A DNA stretch of 39,273 nt from Anaerolineaceae bacterium (GCA_003563055.1 PWSY01000147.1:1-39273), one strand, 5' to 3'; shown: positions 16,328 to 27,228, counted from the stretch's first letter. Notes: a model not told the origin generated them from the sequence alone. Numbers and translations: made by a program.

Positions 16328-17503
16328 TTACTTATCATCCAGCGCAGCCAACCCGGGCAAGGTTTTCCCTTCCAGCATCTCTAATGACGCGCCGCCACCT
16401 GTTGAGATGTGGGTGATCTGATCATCCAGGCCAGACTTCTTGATGGCTGAGGTTGAATCCCCCCCACCGATGATTCCCGTCGCATCGCTCTCCGCAACTG
16501 CTTTTGCGATCGCGAAGGTGCCTTGAGCAAATTTCTCAAATTCAAACACGCCCATCGGCCCGTTCCAGACCACAGTACCGGCTTTGGCGATGATCTCACC
16601 AAAAACTTGCACGGTGCGGGGGCCGATATCAAGGATGCGCCATTGAGGAGGTACATCGCCGACATCCATGACCTTGTCGGCTGCATTGGCATCAAAAGCA
16701 TCTGCAATCACCACATCCACCGGGAGCACAAGTTTCTCGCCTGCCTTTTCCAGTAAAGACCTGGCAATATCCAACACGTCATCCTCCACGAGGGATTCGG
16801 CCATTTCATAACCCTGGGCTTTGAAGAATGTGTTGGCCATACCGCCACCAATCAGAATATGATCTGATTTGTCCAGTAAGTTTTCAATAACCGGCACCTT
16901 ATCACTGACCTTTGCCCCACCCAAAATGGTCACAAAAGGACGCTTGGGGTCTGCAATCGCATTCCCCAGGTATTGAATCTCCTTCTCCAGCAAGAAACCC
17001 GCCGCAGCGGGGAGGTGTTCTGCCACGCCAGTCGTTGAAGCATGAGCGCGATGGGCTGTGCCAAAGGCATCATTTACATACAGTTCTGCCAGTAAAGACA
17101 ATTTTCTGGCCATTTCAGGGTCATTTTTCTTTTCACCAGCATGAAAGCGGGTATTTTCCAAAACAAGCACCTGGCCGGGCTCAAGGGCAGCCACAGCCGC
17201 TTGTGCTTTCTCGCCGATGCAATCTTCAGCAAATGAAACCGGTGCATCGATTAAGGTGCCAAGGTGATCAGCCACGGGTTTCAGGCTCAATTCAGGCTTG
17301 ATTTCACCGCCAGGGCGTCCCAAGTGCGAACAAAGGATCACTGCCGCACCCTGTTCTACCAGATAGGTAATGGTTGGTAGGGCTGCCTGAATACGCGAAT
17401 CATCACCTACCGCCCCATCCATGAGGGGGACATTGAAATCCACACGGACCAGTACATTTTTACCATTTACATCCAGGTCTGTGACCATTTTCTTATTAAA
17501 CAT
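16328..17503 (-). CDS. pgk: Phosphoglycerate kinase
   Basis: Transfers phosphate between 1,3-bisphosphoglycerate and ADP. 391 residues. The N-terminal substrate domain has [14 protein letters not shown], the SHLGRPGG loop and [13 protein letters not shown]; the C-terminal nucleotide domain has [37 protein letters not shown] and [35 protein letters not shown], the usual active-site end. AAGGGAGC lies before the ATG. An intrinsic terminator separates it from gap, so it may be expressed partly on its own. Confidence 0.97.
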   Translation of the reverse strand: MFNKKMVTDLDVNGKNVLVRVDFNVPLMDGAVGDDSRIQAALPTITYLVEQGAAVILCSHLGRPGGEIKPELSLKPVADHLGTLIDAPVSFAEDCIGEKAQAAVAALEPGQVLVLENTRFHAGEKKNDPEMARKLSLLAELYVNDAFGTAHRAHASTTGVAEHLPAAAGFLLEKEIQYLGNAIADPKRPFVTILGGAKVSDKVPVIENLLDKSDHILIGGGMANTFFKAQGYEMAESLVEDDVLDIARSLLEKAGEKLVLPVDVVIADAFDANAADKVMDVGDVPPQWRILDIGPRTVQVFGEIIAKAGTVVWNGPMGVFEFEKFAQGTFAIAKAVAESDATGIIGGGDSTSAIKKSGLDDQITHISTGGGASLEMLEGKTLPGLAALDDK

Positions 17504-17520
17504 CTGCTTGCTCCCTTCAT

Positions 17521-17561
17521 AAAAAATGCGTAATGTACTGTTTTTGGCTGCACATTACGCA
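17521..17561 (-). terminator. Intrinsic terminator between gap and pgk
   Basis: Minus-strand TGCGTAATGT (17561-17552) pairs perfectly with ACATTACGCA (17536-17527) around 15 bases and is followed by TTTTTTATG. It lies 30 bases after the gap stop and just before the pgk ribosome site, so partial read-through could set the gap:pgk ratio. Confidence 0.8.
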
Positions 17562-17590
17562 CTTAACTCATGTTCTTTCCTGCTTTGTGA

Positions 17591-18622
<1,032 letters not shown>

Positions 18623-18717
18623 TTACTACCTCCTATAGATTATAATATTTTTCCGGATATATTTTACCATTACTTAAGATCACAAAATGATGCCCTGAGT
18701 CACCAATCCTGTCGTCA

Positions 18718-20046
18718 TTAATCGACAAGCGGCCCGGTTCTTTCGTAAAATAAATCCATCGCTGTTTTTGCCAATCGTTTAGAATCGTGCCGCCAGGGAT
18801 ACTCTGGATCAATCAGGTTGGCAGAATAAACAGTGGTATACCGCAGTAAGTCTCTGTCGACCTGCACCCATTCCACATCCTGGCCAAGATCACCATCATA
18901 AAAATTATTGCTGATCACCAGGTCAAAAATACCCTGCCCGACGTGCTTTTCTACTGACCGGACATGGTCCAAACAAGAAAAATGATCTGTCTCCCCCCGT
19001 TCGGTGGCAACGTTACAAATGAAAAATTTCATGGCCGGGCTGACGCGAACAGCTTCGGCCAGGTCCTTCACCAGCAGATTGGGCAATAAACTGGTATATA
19101 AACTGCCAGGCCCAATGATGATCAGATCAGCGGATAACACAGCAGAAATCGCTGGTGGAAATGCAGGTGTGCTGGCTGGGTCAAGCCATAAGCGCTGAAT
19201 GGCGCCCTTTGTCTCACGAATATAAGTTTCACCGGAGACATGTGTCATTTTCCCATCTTCATCCAATAAATCTGCCAGCAGGCGGACATCGGAGAGGGTT
19301 GATGGCAGCACACGACCATAGACCGCTAAAACACGACCGGATTCAGCCACTGCTTCCTCAAAACTGCCGGTGATCTCGCTGAGGGCTGTGATAAACAGGT
19401 TGCCCAGTGAATGACCTTCCAAACCCGCACCAGCAGCAAATCGGTACTGGAAAACCTGAGACAATAGACTTTCATTATTGCTCAAGGCAGCCAGGCAATT
19501 TCGAATATCTCCCGGGGGCAGAATGCCAACCTTTTTTCTTAATTCACCCGAAGACCCACCGTCATCCGACACAGTCACAATGGCAGTAATATTATGGGAG
19601 TATTCCTTAAGCCCCCTTAATAGCGAAGCCAGCCCGTGCCCGCCGCCCAAAACAACAATCCGCGGCCCCCGATCACGACGGTGATAAGTATTAAGAGCTT
19701 CAATGAGAGGCTTACCAGGCGGCAGGAACGGCAGTAACAGGGAACGATTGGAGCCCCAAATGCCAATTAAGACCAGGATGACGCCAATGCCACCAAAGAT
19801 TACCACCCGGATAGGGCGATCAAGAAATCTTAAAGATAGGGTCGTGATTGCCGGGAGCCACCAGGTTTCAGGGGCGTTGCGGTACACATCCAGGACAATT
19901 AAGGCTAAACCTACCCCTAAGAGCGTGGTGCCAATGAAAACCAACACCAGCCAGCGTTTATACCCCAAACCCGGACGGAACCACTGGGATTCACGACGAA
20001 TATTATTCCACAAACGGGTAAATAGATTGGGCTTTCGAATTTGCAT
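18718..20046 (-). CDS. YvcK/CofD-like gluconeogenesis factor with N-terminal membrane helices
   Basis: 442 residues if MQIRKPNLFTRLW at 20046 is the start. Upstream in-frame codons to 20214 translate the 39-bp tandem repeat and are not conserved; an ATG at 20103 with AGGGA upstream is an alternative. Two membrane helices (about 31-53 and 77-97) come first. The YvcK/CofD domain starts at IVVLGGGHGLASLLRGLKEY, with VTVSDDGGSSGELRK, LPPGDIRNCLAALS, AGLEGHSLGNLFITAL and LIIIGPGSLYTSLLPNLLV. YvcK proteins bind UDP-sugars and are needed for growth on gluconeogenic carbon; placement just upstream of gap and pgk fits that role. Confidence 0.88.
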   Translation of the reverse strand: MQIRKPNLFTRLWNNIRRESQWFRPGLGYKRWLVLVFIGTTLLGVGLALIVLDVYRNAPETWWLPAITTLSLRFLDRPIRVVIFGGIGVILVLIGIWGSNRSLLLPFLPPGKPLIEALNTYHRRDRGPRIVVLGGGHGLASLLRGLKEYSHNITAIVTVSDDGGSSGELRKKVGILPPGDIRNCLAALSNNESLLSQVFQYRFAAGAGLEGHSLGNLFITALSEITGSFEEAVAESGRVLAVYGRVLPSTLSDVRLLADLLDEDGKMTHVSGETYIRETKGAIQRLWLDPASTPAFPPAISAVLSADLIIIGPGSLYTSLLPNLLVKDLAEAVRVSPAMKFFICNVATERGETDHFSCLDHVRSVEKHVGQGIFDLVISNNFYDGDLGQDVEWVQVDRDLLRYTTVYSANLIDPEYPWRHDSKRLAKTAMDLFYERTGPLVD

Positions 20047-20110
20047 CGCAATGAAATAATAGCAGGATTCAACACAGTCGTCAACATAATTAATGTCATA
20101 CATGCAATCC

Positions 20111-20280
20111 CTGAAGCGAAGCGGAACTCCTGTAGCACAGCAGAAGGAGCTGAAGCGAAGCAGAACTCCTGTAGCACAGCAGGAGGAACTGAAGCGTAAG
20201 TGGAATGGGCCCATTCACCATTCACTATTCACTATTCATGAAATCCCCGAAGCTGAACGAAGTGAAGCGGAGTGGGACCA
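20111..20280. repeat. 39-bp tandem repeat and related short repeats
   Basis: CTGAAGCGAAGCGGAACTCC begins units at 20111 and 20150 and a decayed third at 20189, a 39-base period. Next come CATTCACTATTCAC-type direct repeats (about 20212-20240) and another GAAGCGGAGTGGGACC unit near 20262. The block lies between the divergent yvcK-like gene and histidine kinase gene, so it may affect both upstream regions. A 39-base period equals 13 codons, which explains why spurious open frames run through it. Confidence 0.85.
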
Positions 20281-20337
20281 TTCACTACGTAGAACTTTTC
20301 TTATACCCTTGTAATAAAACTGAGCTAAAATTATCCT

Positions 20338-21879
20338 ATGTTACCTGATATCCGTGTACGTCAGCGAGATTATCTCCTTGAAATCTCACGGGCGCTGACC
20401 GAAGAGTTGGATCTGGATAAGCTCCTGGGACGAATCCTGACTTATGCTATCGAGATGCTGGCAGGGCATGCCGGCTTTATTTCGTTGAGCAATCACAATG
20501 GCCACTGGTTCCTGGCTGTCTCTAATGGCCTGCCTGAAGCCATCAAACGCTATCTAAACGCCTGGATGGACAATATCCCCCCGATTCAGGACCCCAAAAA
20601 CTTGAAGATACCCGAGATCAACCGACTGCTTCAACAGATCAGCATGGGCACCCTGTCCTCTGTTGGGCTGCCCCTGGTTGCCCAGCAAGAAGTGATTGGC
20701 TTCATTTACATCTTCCGAAATTACCAGGGTGTTTTCTCTTCCAATGACCGGTCGCTGCTTTCCAGCTTTGCAAACCAGGCAGCCATTGCCGTACGTAACG
20801 CTCGCCTCTATACTGAAATCAGCCGTGAAAAACAGCGAATTGACGCCATGCTTGACTCCGCTGCAGATGGCATTTTGATTCTCAACCCGGATTACACCAT
20901 TGAACGCACCAATGCTGCTTTCGCACATATGTATGGGCTTTCACAGGACCAGCTTCAAAACTCAGACCATCGCGAGGTAATCAAGTGGGCTCACCCCCCC
21001 CACGGCATTACGCTTGAACAAGCTGAAGCAGGGGGATGGCCCCTGTCACCGCAAGCACAACTGTATGTGGAAGGTGATATCGAGCGCCCCAATCAGCAGC
21101 CCACCCTGCCAGTTGCCATCACCTATGCGCCGCTGATCTCAGATGATGGCACATTAATTAACACAATCGCCACGGTCCGTGACATCACTCGCTTTCGGCA
21201 GGCAGATGAGCTTAAGAGTGAATTTGTGTCTGTCGTCAGCCATGAACTCAAAACACCTGTGGCTTTGATCAAAGGTTATGTGAGCACTTTACGTCGCAAA
21301 GATGTCGAGTGGGACCGCGAGATAATGGGGGATAGCCTTCAAGTCATTGAAGAAGAAGCTGACCGTCTGACAGGGTTAATTGAAAACCTGCTGGATGCCT
21401 CTAGATTACAGGTAGGCGGCATCCAACTCAAACGCTCAGATATCTCCTTACACCGACTGGCTGCCCGACTGGCTGAACGGAACCAGATCCAAACGGACTC
21501 CCACAAAATTATTGTCGATCTACCCAAAGACTTCCCGGTTGTCATGGCTGATGAAATGCGTATTGAACAGGTCATCTCAAACCTAATATCCAATGCCATC
21601 AAGTATGCCCCAGGTGGAGAAATTCGCATCACCGGCCAAGCTCTTAAGGATGAAGTCATCCTGTGCGTCAGCGATGATGGCCCCGGGATTGCAAAAGGCG
21701 ATCTCCCACACATTTTCGACCGTTTTTACCGGGCACAGGAAACCAGCCGCAAAACCAAGGGCGCTGGGCTGGGCCTTTACCTGGCCCGCGCCATCATTGA
21801 AGCTCACGGTGGCAGGATGTGGGCTGATCCGAAGACAGATAAAGGCGCTCGGATTTGCTTTTGTCTACCAAGAGAATGA
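20338..21879 (+). CDS. Orphan sensor histidine kinase (GAF-PAS-HisKA-HATPase)
   Basis: 513 residues, probably cytoplasmic with no membrane helix. A GAF domain covers about 10-160 (GFISLSNHNGHWF, SSVGLPLVAQQEVIGFIYIF) and a PAS domain about 168-295 (DSAADGILILNPDYTIERTNAAFAHMYG). The HisKA box has the phospho-acceptor His302 in VSVVSHELKTPVALIKGY. The ATPase has N box ISNLISNAIKYAP, G1 SDDGPGIA, F box HIFDRFYR and G2 GAGLGLYLAR. No response regulator is adjacent; the only regulator in the window is 15 kb away. No Shine-Dalgarno is visible and TAAAAT lies 6 bases before the ATG, so a leaderless transcript is possible. Confidence 0.95.
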   Translation: MLPDIRVRQRDYLLEISRALTEELDLDKLLGRILTYAIEMLAGHAGFISLSNHNGHWFLAVSNGLPEAIKRYLNAWMDNIPPIQDPKNLKIPEINRLLQQISMGTLSSVGLPLVAQQEVIGFIYIFRNYQGVFSSNDRSLLSSFANQAAIAVRNARLYTEISREKQRIDAMLDSAADGILILNPDYTIERTNAAFAHMYGLSQDQLQNSDHREVIKWAHPPHGITLEQAEAGGWPLSPQAQLYVEGDIERPNQQPTLPVAITYAPLISDDGTLINTIATVRDITRFRQADELKSEFVSVVSHELKTPVALIKGYVSTLRRKDVEWDREIMGDSLQVIEEEADRLTGLIENLLDASRLQVGGIQLKRSDISLHRLAARLAERNQIQTDSHKIIVDLPKDFPVVMADEMRIEQVISNLISNAIKYAPGGEIRITGQALKDEVILCVSDDGPGIAKGDLPHIFDRFYRAQETSRKTKGAGLGLYLARAIIEAHGGRMWADPKTDKGARICFCLPRE

Positions 21880-21970
21880 AAACAACCCTCTTCTCACCTT
21901 AAACCAACGGGCATCGGGTCCAGTCGCTATTGACTGTTTTTCTTAAACCAAATAGAGAGGAAATCATACG

Positions 21971-23884
21971 ATGGGCATGCATCGCAGAAACTGGCGCAGC
22001 TATATACGTGCATCGGAAGAAAAGCCACGTCTTTCATGGGGGTTGGTCAGGCGGGTTTTGGCATACGGGAACCCCTATCGCTGGCGCATTATTGGCAGCT
22101 TGCTGTCAATCCTTTTCTACACAGCTGTAGCGCTGCTCTCGCCCCTGATTCTCAGACACCTGATAGATGTCGCCATTCCCGAAGAAGATATTAACCAGCT
22201 TATCCTGGCTGCTGCAGGATTATTGGTGCTTCCCATCATCAGTGGTATTTTCCAGGTGATCACGCGCCGCCTGGTCGCTCAGGTTGGTGAAGGGGTCATC
22301 TTTGATTTACGCGTTTCATTATATGAACATCTCCAAAAGATGTCCTTAAGGTTTTTTACCCACACCCAGCTGGGTGAGTTGATCAGCCGCATGAACAATG
22401 ATGTGGTCGGGGCGCAAACTGCCATCAGCCGCACACTGGTGACCCTGGTGACTAACTTCATCGAGGTGTTATCAATCCTGGTGGTGATGGTGACGCTTGA
22501 ATGGCGATTGACCCTGATGGGCATCATCATATTGCCATTATTTATTCTCGCAGCCCGCCGTTTAGGACGAGTCTTCCGCGATATCGCCCGCCGCCAGATG
22601 GAAATGAACGCCCGTATGAACGCCACCATGAACGAGACCCTCAATATTGGCGGCGCTTTACTGGTGAAATTATTTGGGAGAAGGGAAACAGAAGTTGCAA
22701 GATTCAGCCGCCGGGCCTCCGAAGTCAAATTCCTGGGCGTCCAACGGGCAACCCTGGGCATTATTTTTATGGTCATCGTCCAATTATTAACAGCTGTGGG
22801 CACGGCCCTGGTGTATGGAGCAGGAGGCTACCTGGTCATCTTGAATTTATTCACCCTCGGCACCATCGTTGCTTTCGGCGATTACCTCTCGCGCCTGTAT
22901 GGTTCATTCCAGGGATTAATTAATGCGCCGGTGGAATTTGCCACATCCATGGTCAGCTTTGAGCGTGTCTTTGAAGTGCTTGACCTGCCCGTTGGAATAT
23001 CTGAAAGAGAAGACACCATTCCCTTAAAAAAGGTCCAGGGCCGGATAGAATTTGATCAGCTGTCCTTCAAATATCCGGATACGCATGATGGCTTACTCTC
23101 GGATGTCGACCGTCCTTACCTGACGGAAAAAGTAGGCAGTATCCTCTCCGAAGAAGTGGCGCCTGCAAAAGATCATCCATCTACATTTTCCAGCCAGGCC
23201 AGAGAATACGCCCTCCAGGATATCACCTTCACCGCCAACCCGGGTGATCTGGTAGCACTGGTCGGCCCCAGCGGGGCAGGCAAAACCACGCTGACCTACC
23301 TGATCCCCAGGCTTTACGACCCAACCCATGGCGCCATCCGTCTGGACGGTCACGATTTGCGAGACCTTCAAATGGACGATCTGGCTGCGGCCATTGGCAT
23401 GGTCACACAAGAAACCTACCTGTTCCACGACACCATCCGCACCAACCTGCTGTATGCCAACCCAGGTGCTTCCGAACAGGATTTAATCAACGCCTCAAAA
23501 GCCGCCAACATTCATCAGTTCATCTCTGAACTTCCCGATGGTTATCATACAATCGTCGGTGAGCGTGGATACCGTTTAAGTGGGGGAGAAAAACAACGAC
23601 TTGCTCTGGCACGGGTGCTCTTAAAAGACCCCCGTATCATGATATTGGACGAAGCAACCAGTCACCTGGACAGTGAATCCGAAGCCCTCATCCAGGAAGC
23701 ACTGGAACGTTTATACACCAACCGCACCAGCATTGTCATCGCCCACCGGCTGAGCACAATCCTTTCAGCAAATTTGATCCTGGTGATGGATAAAGGCAGG
23801 ATCATCGAGCGCGGCACCCACAAAGACCTGTTGAATCAGGGCGGGCTCTATGCACATCTTTATCAAACCCAGTTCAACCAATAA
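21971..23884 (+). CDS. ABC exporter half-transporter (TMD-NBD fusion)
   Basis: 637 residues, longer than the usual 570-600. An ABC_membrane domain with six helices spans about 35-330. The ATPase has Walker A GPSGAGKTT, Q-loop VTQETYLF, signature LSGGEKQRLALARVLL, Walker B IMILDEATSHLD and the switch IVIAHRLSTI. Between the first NBD strand (FDQLSFKYP) and ALQDITFTANPGD there are about 45 extra, mostly polar residues (THDGLLSDV...AREY), rich in Asp, Glu and Ser. It is a single gene, so it may be a homodimer exporting lipid or drug-like substrates, not specified. AGAGAGG lies 10 bases before the ATG. Confidence 0.92.
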   Translation: MGMHRRNWRSYIRASEEKPRLSWGLVRRVLAYGNPYRWRIIGSLLSILFYTAVALLSPLILRHLIDVAIPEEDINQLILAAAGLLVLPIISGIFQVITRRLVAQVGEGVIFDLRVSLYEHLQKMSLRFFTHTQLGELISRMNNDVVGAQTAISRTLVTLVTNFIEVLSILVVMVTLEWRLTLMGIIILPLFILAARRLGRVFRDIARRQMEMNARMNATMNETLNIGGALLVKLFGRRETEVARFSRRASEVKFLGVQRATLGIIFMVIVQLLTAVGTALVYGAGGYLVILNLFTLGTIVAFGDYLSRLYGSFQGLINAPVEFATSMVSFERVFEVLDLPVGISEREDTIPLKKVQGRIEFDQLSFKYPDTHDGLLSDVDRPYLTEKVGSILSEEVAPAKDHPSTFSSQAREYALQDITFTANPGDLVALVGPSGAGKTTLTYLIPRLYDPTHGAIRLDGHDLRDLQMDDLAAAIGMVTQETYLFHDTIRTNLLYANPGASEQDLINASKAANIHQFISELPDGYHTIVGERGYRLSGGEKQRLALARVLLKDPRIMILDEATSHLDSESEALIQEALERLYTNRTSIVIAHRLSTILSANLILVMDKGRIIERGTHKDLLNQGGLYAHLYQTQFNQ

Positions 23885-24005
23885 TTATTGATTGTCGAAG
23901 GCGCTCAGGGTATGTCACACCCAATGATTCTGGCACGATGAAATGATCAACCATACCAGGGATGAACAGCTTCCTTTCCATCTTCCAACCTAGATTGCTC
24001 GCGTT

Positions 24006-24767
24006 TCAACCGTGGCGACTGGACGATGTCATCTTATAAAACCAATACCGGTAACATGCTTTGAACCCTAACTTTTCATACATGGCCAGGGCCGGCTCAT
24101 TATCCGATTCAACCTGCAGATAACCAAACCTGGCGCCACGAGCAATGCCCCACCAGGTTAGCCCATCCATCATCGCGCGCCCATAGCCGCAACATCGCTT
24201 TGATTCTGCAGTATAAATACCAAAGAATCCCAAAAGGTCCTCATCCACCACACCCATACCGCAGGCTATGGGTTGATCCCCCACAAATAAACCCAACAAG
24301 ACCTTTTCTGGCACAATCACCTCCAAAATATGCTGGTAGATCTGCCAATTTGCCAGCTGGGTACCGGTGATCAGAGCCCGCAAGCGGATATATTCTGCCA
24401 TTTGCATCTCCCGAAGGATAATCCCTTCAGGCAGGGCTAAATCATCCAGAAGCTCACAGCCCAGGACAAAGGTGATATCAAATCGTTGATAGCCCGCTTG
24501 CAATAAGGCAGCCTCCAATTCTTCTGATTGACAGAAAGCTGGCATCCTGAAAATCAGGGGCAAACCTTGTTGATTGAAGACCGCTTCACAATAACGGATC
24601 TTCTCAGGGAAAGGTATCGTCGAATCGAAGCGAATATTGACTGAATTAACCCGTTTAGAATCGCCCCCTGCAAACCTTAATATCCACCCATCGAATATCA
24701 TCTGGCGTGGGGCAGGCCACGCATTTAATGCAGCATCTTCAATTTTTGTCTGGAATGAATCGTCCAC
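24006..24767 (-). CDS. GNAT-family N-acetyltransferase
   Basis: 253 residues. The acetyl-CoA domain is in the C-terminal half: LLGLFVGDQPIACGMGVV, GFFGIYTAESKRCCGYGRAMMDGLTWWG (the pyrophosphate-binding loop region) and YLQVESDNEPALAMYEKLGFKACYRYWFYK. The N-terminal half (WPAPRQMIFDGWILRFAGGDSKRVNSVN) is typical of a two-domain GNAT group with unknown small-molecule substrates. The start is GTG at 24767 with AAAGGAG upstream. It is divergent from the Gfo/Idh/MocA gene. Confidence 0.88.
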   Translation of the reverse strand: MDDSFQTKIEDAALNAWPAPRQMIFDGWILRFAGGDSKRVNSVNIRFDSTIPFPEKIRYCEAVFNQQGLPLIFRMPAFCQSEELEAALLQAGYQRFDITFVLGCELLDDLALPEGIILREMQMAEYIRLRALITGTQLANWQIYQHILEVIVPEKVLLGLFVGDQPIACGMGVVDEDLLGFFGIYTAESKRCCGYGRAMMDGLTWWGIARGARFGYLQVESDNEPALAMYEKLGFKACYRYWFYKMTSSSRHG

Positions 24768-24816
24768 AACACACTCCTTTCGATAGGTTTATTCTATCAC
24801 CACCACCATCTTACAA

Positions 24817-24825
24817 TGATATAAT
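24817..24825 (+). promoter_or_regulatory. Extended -10 promoter for the oxidoreductase gene
   Basis: TGATATAAT (extended -10: TGn plus TATAAT) lies 34 bases before the ATG at 24859, giving a leader of about 27 bases that includes AAAAGGAG. No good -35 box is present, which suits the extended -10 type. A GATAG...CTATC inverted pair lies just upstream (about 24782-24798). Confidence 0.55.
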
Positions 24826-24858
24826 CCGGTTGCACATCAAACCAAAAGGAGCTCCTCT

Positions 24859-26265
24859 ATGTCCGCCCCAGTTCGCATCTTATTATTTGGCGCCGGGAAT
24901 CGTGGCAGCGATGCTTACGGAGCGTACGGCCTGGCGCACCCCGACCAGGTCCGGTTTGTGGCCGTAGCTGAACCAAACGCCACCCGACGGTCTCGTTTCG
25001 CAGAGATCCATCAGATCCCGCCGGCAAACCAGTTTAACAGCTGGCAAGAAGCATTGCAATCAGGGAAAATGGCAGACGCGGTCATCAATGCCACTCAAGA
25101 TGAGATGCACCACGCTTCGGCCATCGCTGCCCTCACCGCAGGGTATGACATGCTGCTCGAAAAGCCAATTGCACCCACATTAAATGAAACCCTATCTGTC
25201 ATGCGTACAGCCAGAGTCAGCGGACGCTTGCTGATGATCTGTCATGTGCTGCGATACACCCAGTTTTTTCAAAAAGTGCATCAAATTCTCACATCCGGGC
25301 AGTTGGGACAAATCATTCACATCTCCCATAACGAAAACGTCTCCTATTATCACATGGCGCACAGCTTTGTGCGCGGCAACTGGCGCAACAGTGACCAGAG
25401 CGCGCCCATGATCCTGGCCAAATGCTGTCATGACCTCGACCTTTTGTACTGGTTTTTGAACGAAAAGCCAACCCTTCTCAATTCAAATGGCAATCTGAGC
25501 CATTTTCGGGCGGAAAACACACCTGATGGCGCGCCTGAACGATGTACGGATGGCTGCCCAGCAGCCAATTCCTGCCCCTATTTTGCTCCGAACATTTATA
25601 TTGAAAGCCTTCCGATAAAAATAGCGGTCAGCCGATCAGATCAACCTTTGCTCCGGTTTGTCGGCAACCTGGCATTGAAAAAACCACGGCTTGCAAATCA
25701 GATCGCGAAAGTCGTCCCAAAAATCAGGACGTTGACAGCCTACAGCGGTTGGCCCCGCAACACCATCACAGAACAACCCAAAAATGAACAGGCTGTGTGG
25801 GAGGCCTTAAAGACTGGCCCCTATGGCCGCTGTGTGTACCGCTGTGACAACAACGTGGTTGATCACCAAATCGTCACAATGACCTTTGAGAGCGGCATTA
25901 CGACCACATTGACCATGCATGGACATTCTCACGAAGAAGGGCGCACCCTGCGGGTAGACGGTTCCCGTGCCACCCTGCTGGGTAAATTCACCTATAGCCA
26001 AGTTTGGTTGGAAGTTCATGACCATGGGGTCAAGCCTGTAGAACGGATCACTTTACCATCCATGACAGATGGCACTTCCGGGCATGGCGGCGGCGACAGC
26101 GGATTAATGGCCCAATTCGTCAAAGCCATGCGCGGTGAACAACCGCCGCTGACCGGCTGGCGGGATTCCCTCGAAAGCCATTTAATGGCCTTTGCTGCAG
26201 AGGAATCCCGGCTGACGAACCAAACCATCATCATGCAGGACTTTCGAGATAAAGCTGAGTGTTAG
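24859..26265 (+). CDS. Gfo/Idh/MocA-family oxidoreductase
   Basis: 468 residues. Rossmann fold at the N-terminus (ILLFGAGNRGSDAYG) and the typical MLLEKPIAPT motif with the conserved Lys and Pro; CHDLDLLYWFLNEKP in the C-terminal catalytic domain contains the conserved HDLD pattern. A Cys-rich insertion (RCTDGCPAANSCPYFAPNIYI, about 230-255) may bind a metal; it is seen in a subgroup of these enzymes. NAD(P)-dependent oxidation or reduction of a sugar-like substrate is likely; the specific sugar cannot be told. AAAAGGAG precedes the ATG. Confidence 0.9.
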   Translation: MSAPVRILLFGAGNRGSDAYGAYGLAHPDQVRFVAVAEPNATRRSRFAEIHQIPPANQFNSWQEALQSGKMADAVINATQDEMHHASAIAALTAGYDMLLEKPIAPTLNETLSVMRTARVSGRLLMICHVLRYTQFFQKVHQILTSGQLGQIIHISHNENVSYYHMAHSFVRGNWRNSDQSAPMILAKCCHDLDLLYWFLNEKPTLLNSNGNLSHFRAENTPDGAPERCTDGCPAANSCPYFAPNIYIESLPIKIAVSRSDQPLLRFVGNLALKKPRLANQIAKVVPKIRTLTAYSGWPRNTITEQPKNEQAVWEALKTGPYGRCVYRCDNNVVDHQIVTMTFESGITTTLTMHGHSHEEGRTLRVDGSRATLLGKFTYSQVWLEVHDHGVKPVERITLPSMTDGTSGHGGGDSGLMAQFVKAMRGEQPPLTGWRDSLESHLMAFAAEESRLTNQTIIMQDFRDKAEC

Positions 26266-26535
26266 ATGAGAACGCGCTCAAGTCTGAGCTGCCTGTAAAC
26301 ATCAACAAGGAATCCACAGGAAGAAAAACACCTCATGCAATCCGGGGGCATCTCCTTTTACAGCCCATATCAACACCCATGTTGACCTTTATATGCCACC
26401 TTAATAATGAGCAACGCCGGTCACTGACCCACATCCATCTGGTTGACTGGAAAACATCCAAATTGATCCCTAGAGGGACGGTCTTAAGGTAAACTATCAA
26501 GGCAAACAAGCTTTATAAAAATAGGAGTGCTAATT

Positions 26536-27228
26536 ATGAAAACAATTGGCCTGTTGGGCGGTATGAGCTGGGAATCGACATCTGAGTACTATCGCATCAT
26601 CAACCAGACTGTAAACCGCCGCTTGGGCGGCCTGCATTCAGCCCAATGCTTGATGTACTCCTTCGACTTTGCAAAAATTGAAACCCTTCAGCATCAAGGG
26701 AATTGGGAGGCATTAACACTTGAGATGACCAAAGCGGCCAGAACCATGGAAGGAGCCGGGGCGGATGTGCTCATGATCTGCACCAACACCATGCATCGCA
26801 TGGCAGACCAGGTCCAGAAGGCGATCAAAATTCCCCTGCTGCACATCGCCGATGCAACCGCCAGCGCAGTTAAATTCAAGCAGATAACTACAGTGGGATT
26901 GCTGGGGACACGATTTACAATGGAGGCCGACTTCTACCGGGGTAAGTTAGAACAGGTACACGGTTTGAGCGTACTGGTACCGGACCAAACAGGGCGGGAA
27001 ACCATCCACCGGGTGATCTATGAAGAATTGGTCAAGGGAGAAATTATTGACAGCTCGCGTGAGGCTTATTTAGACATCATCACAGACCTTAACCAACAAG
27101 GGGCGCAGGGGGTGATCCTGGGCTGCACCGAGATTCCCATGCTGATCAAACAAAAAGATGTGTCCATCCCGGTTTTTGATACGACCAGATGCCACGCTGA
27201 AGCAGCTGTGGATTTTGCCCTAACTTAG
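26536..27228 (+). CDS. Aspartate/glutamate racemase family protein
   Basis: 230 residues. The start at 26536 (MKTIGLLGGMSWEST) has AGGAG 8 bases upstream; a GTG at 26527 would overlap that site. The family uses two cysteines as acid/base: Cys82 in MICTNTMHRM and Cys197 in ILGCTEIPML, both present and in the right pattern. Conserved GGMSWEST, LHIADAT and VFDTTRCHAEAAV agree with YgeA-like broad-specificity amino-acid racemases; L-/D-aspartate or other amino acids are possible substrates. Confidence 0.92.
   Translation: MKTIGLLGGMSWESTSEYYRIINQTVNRRLGGLHSAQCLMYSFDFAKIETLQHQGNWEALTLEMTKAARTMEGAGADVLMICTNTMHRMADQVQKAIKIPLLHIADATASAVKFKQITTVGLLGTRFTMEADFYRGKLEQVHGLSVLVPDQTGRETIHRVIYEELVKGEIIDSSREAYLDIITDLNQQGAQGVILGCTEIPMLIKQKDVSIPVFDTTRCHAEAAVDFALT

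Noticed and set aside
20047-20214. N-terminal extension of the yvcK-like protein
   Set aside because: It translates the 39-bp tandem repeat and has no family-like sequence; MQIRKPN at 20046 fits better.
20338-23884. Histidine kinase plus ABC exporter as a two-component resistance module (BceRS-like)
   Set aside because: The kinase is soluble GAF-PAS type, there is no adjacent response regulator, and the transporter is a fused half-exporter, unlike BceAB.
26266-26530. Small gene between the oxidoreductase and the racemase
   Set aside because: The frame has no ribosome site, no recognisable motif, and reads like random translation.
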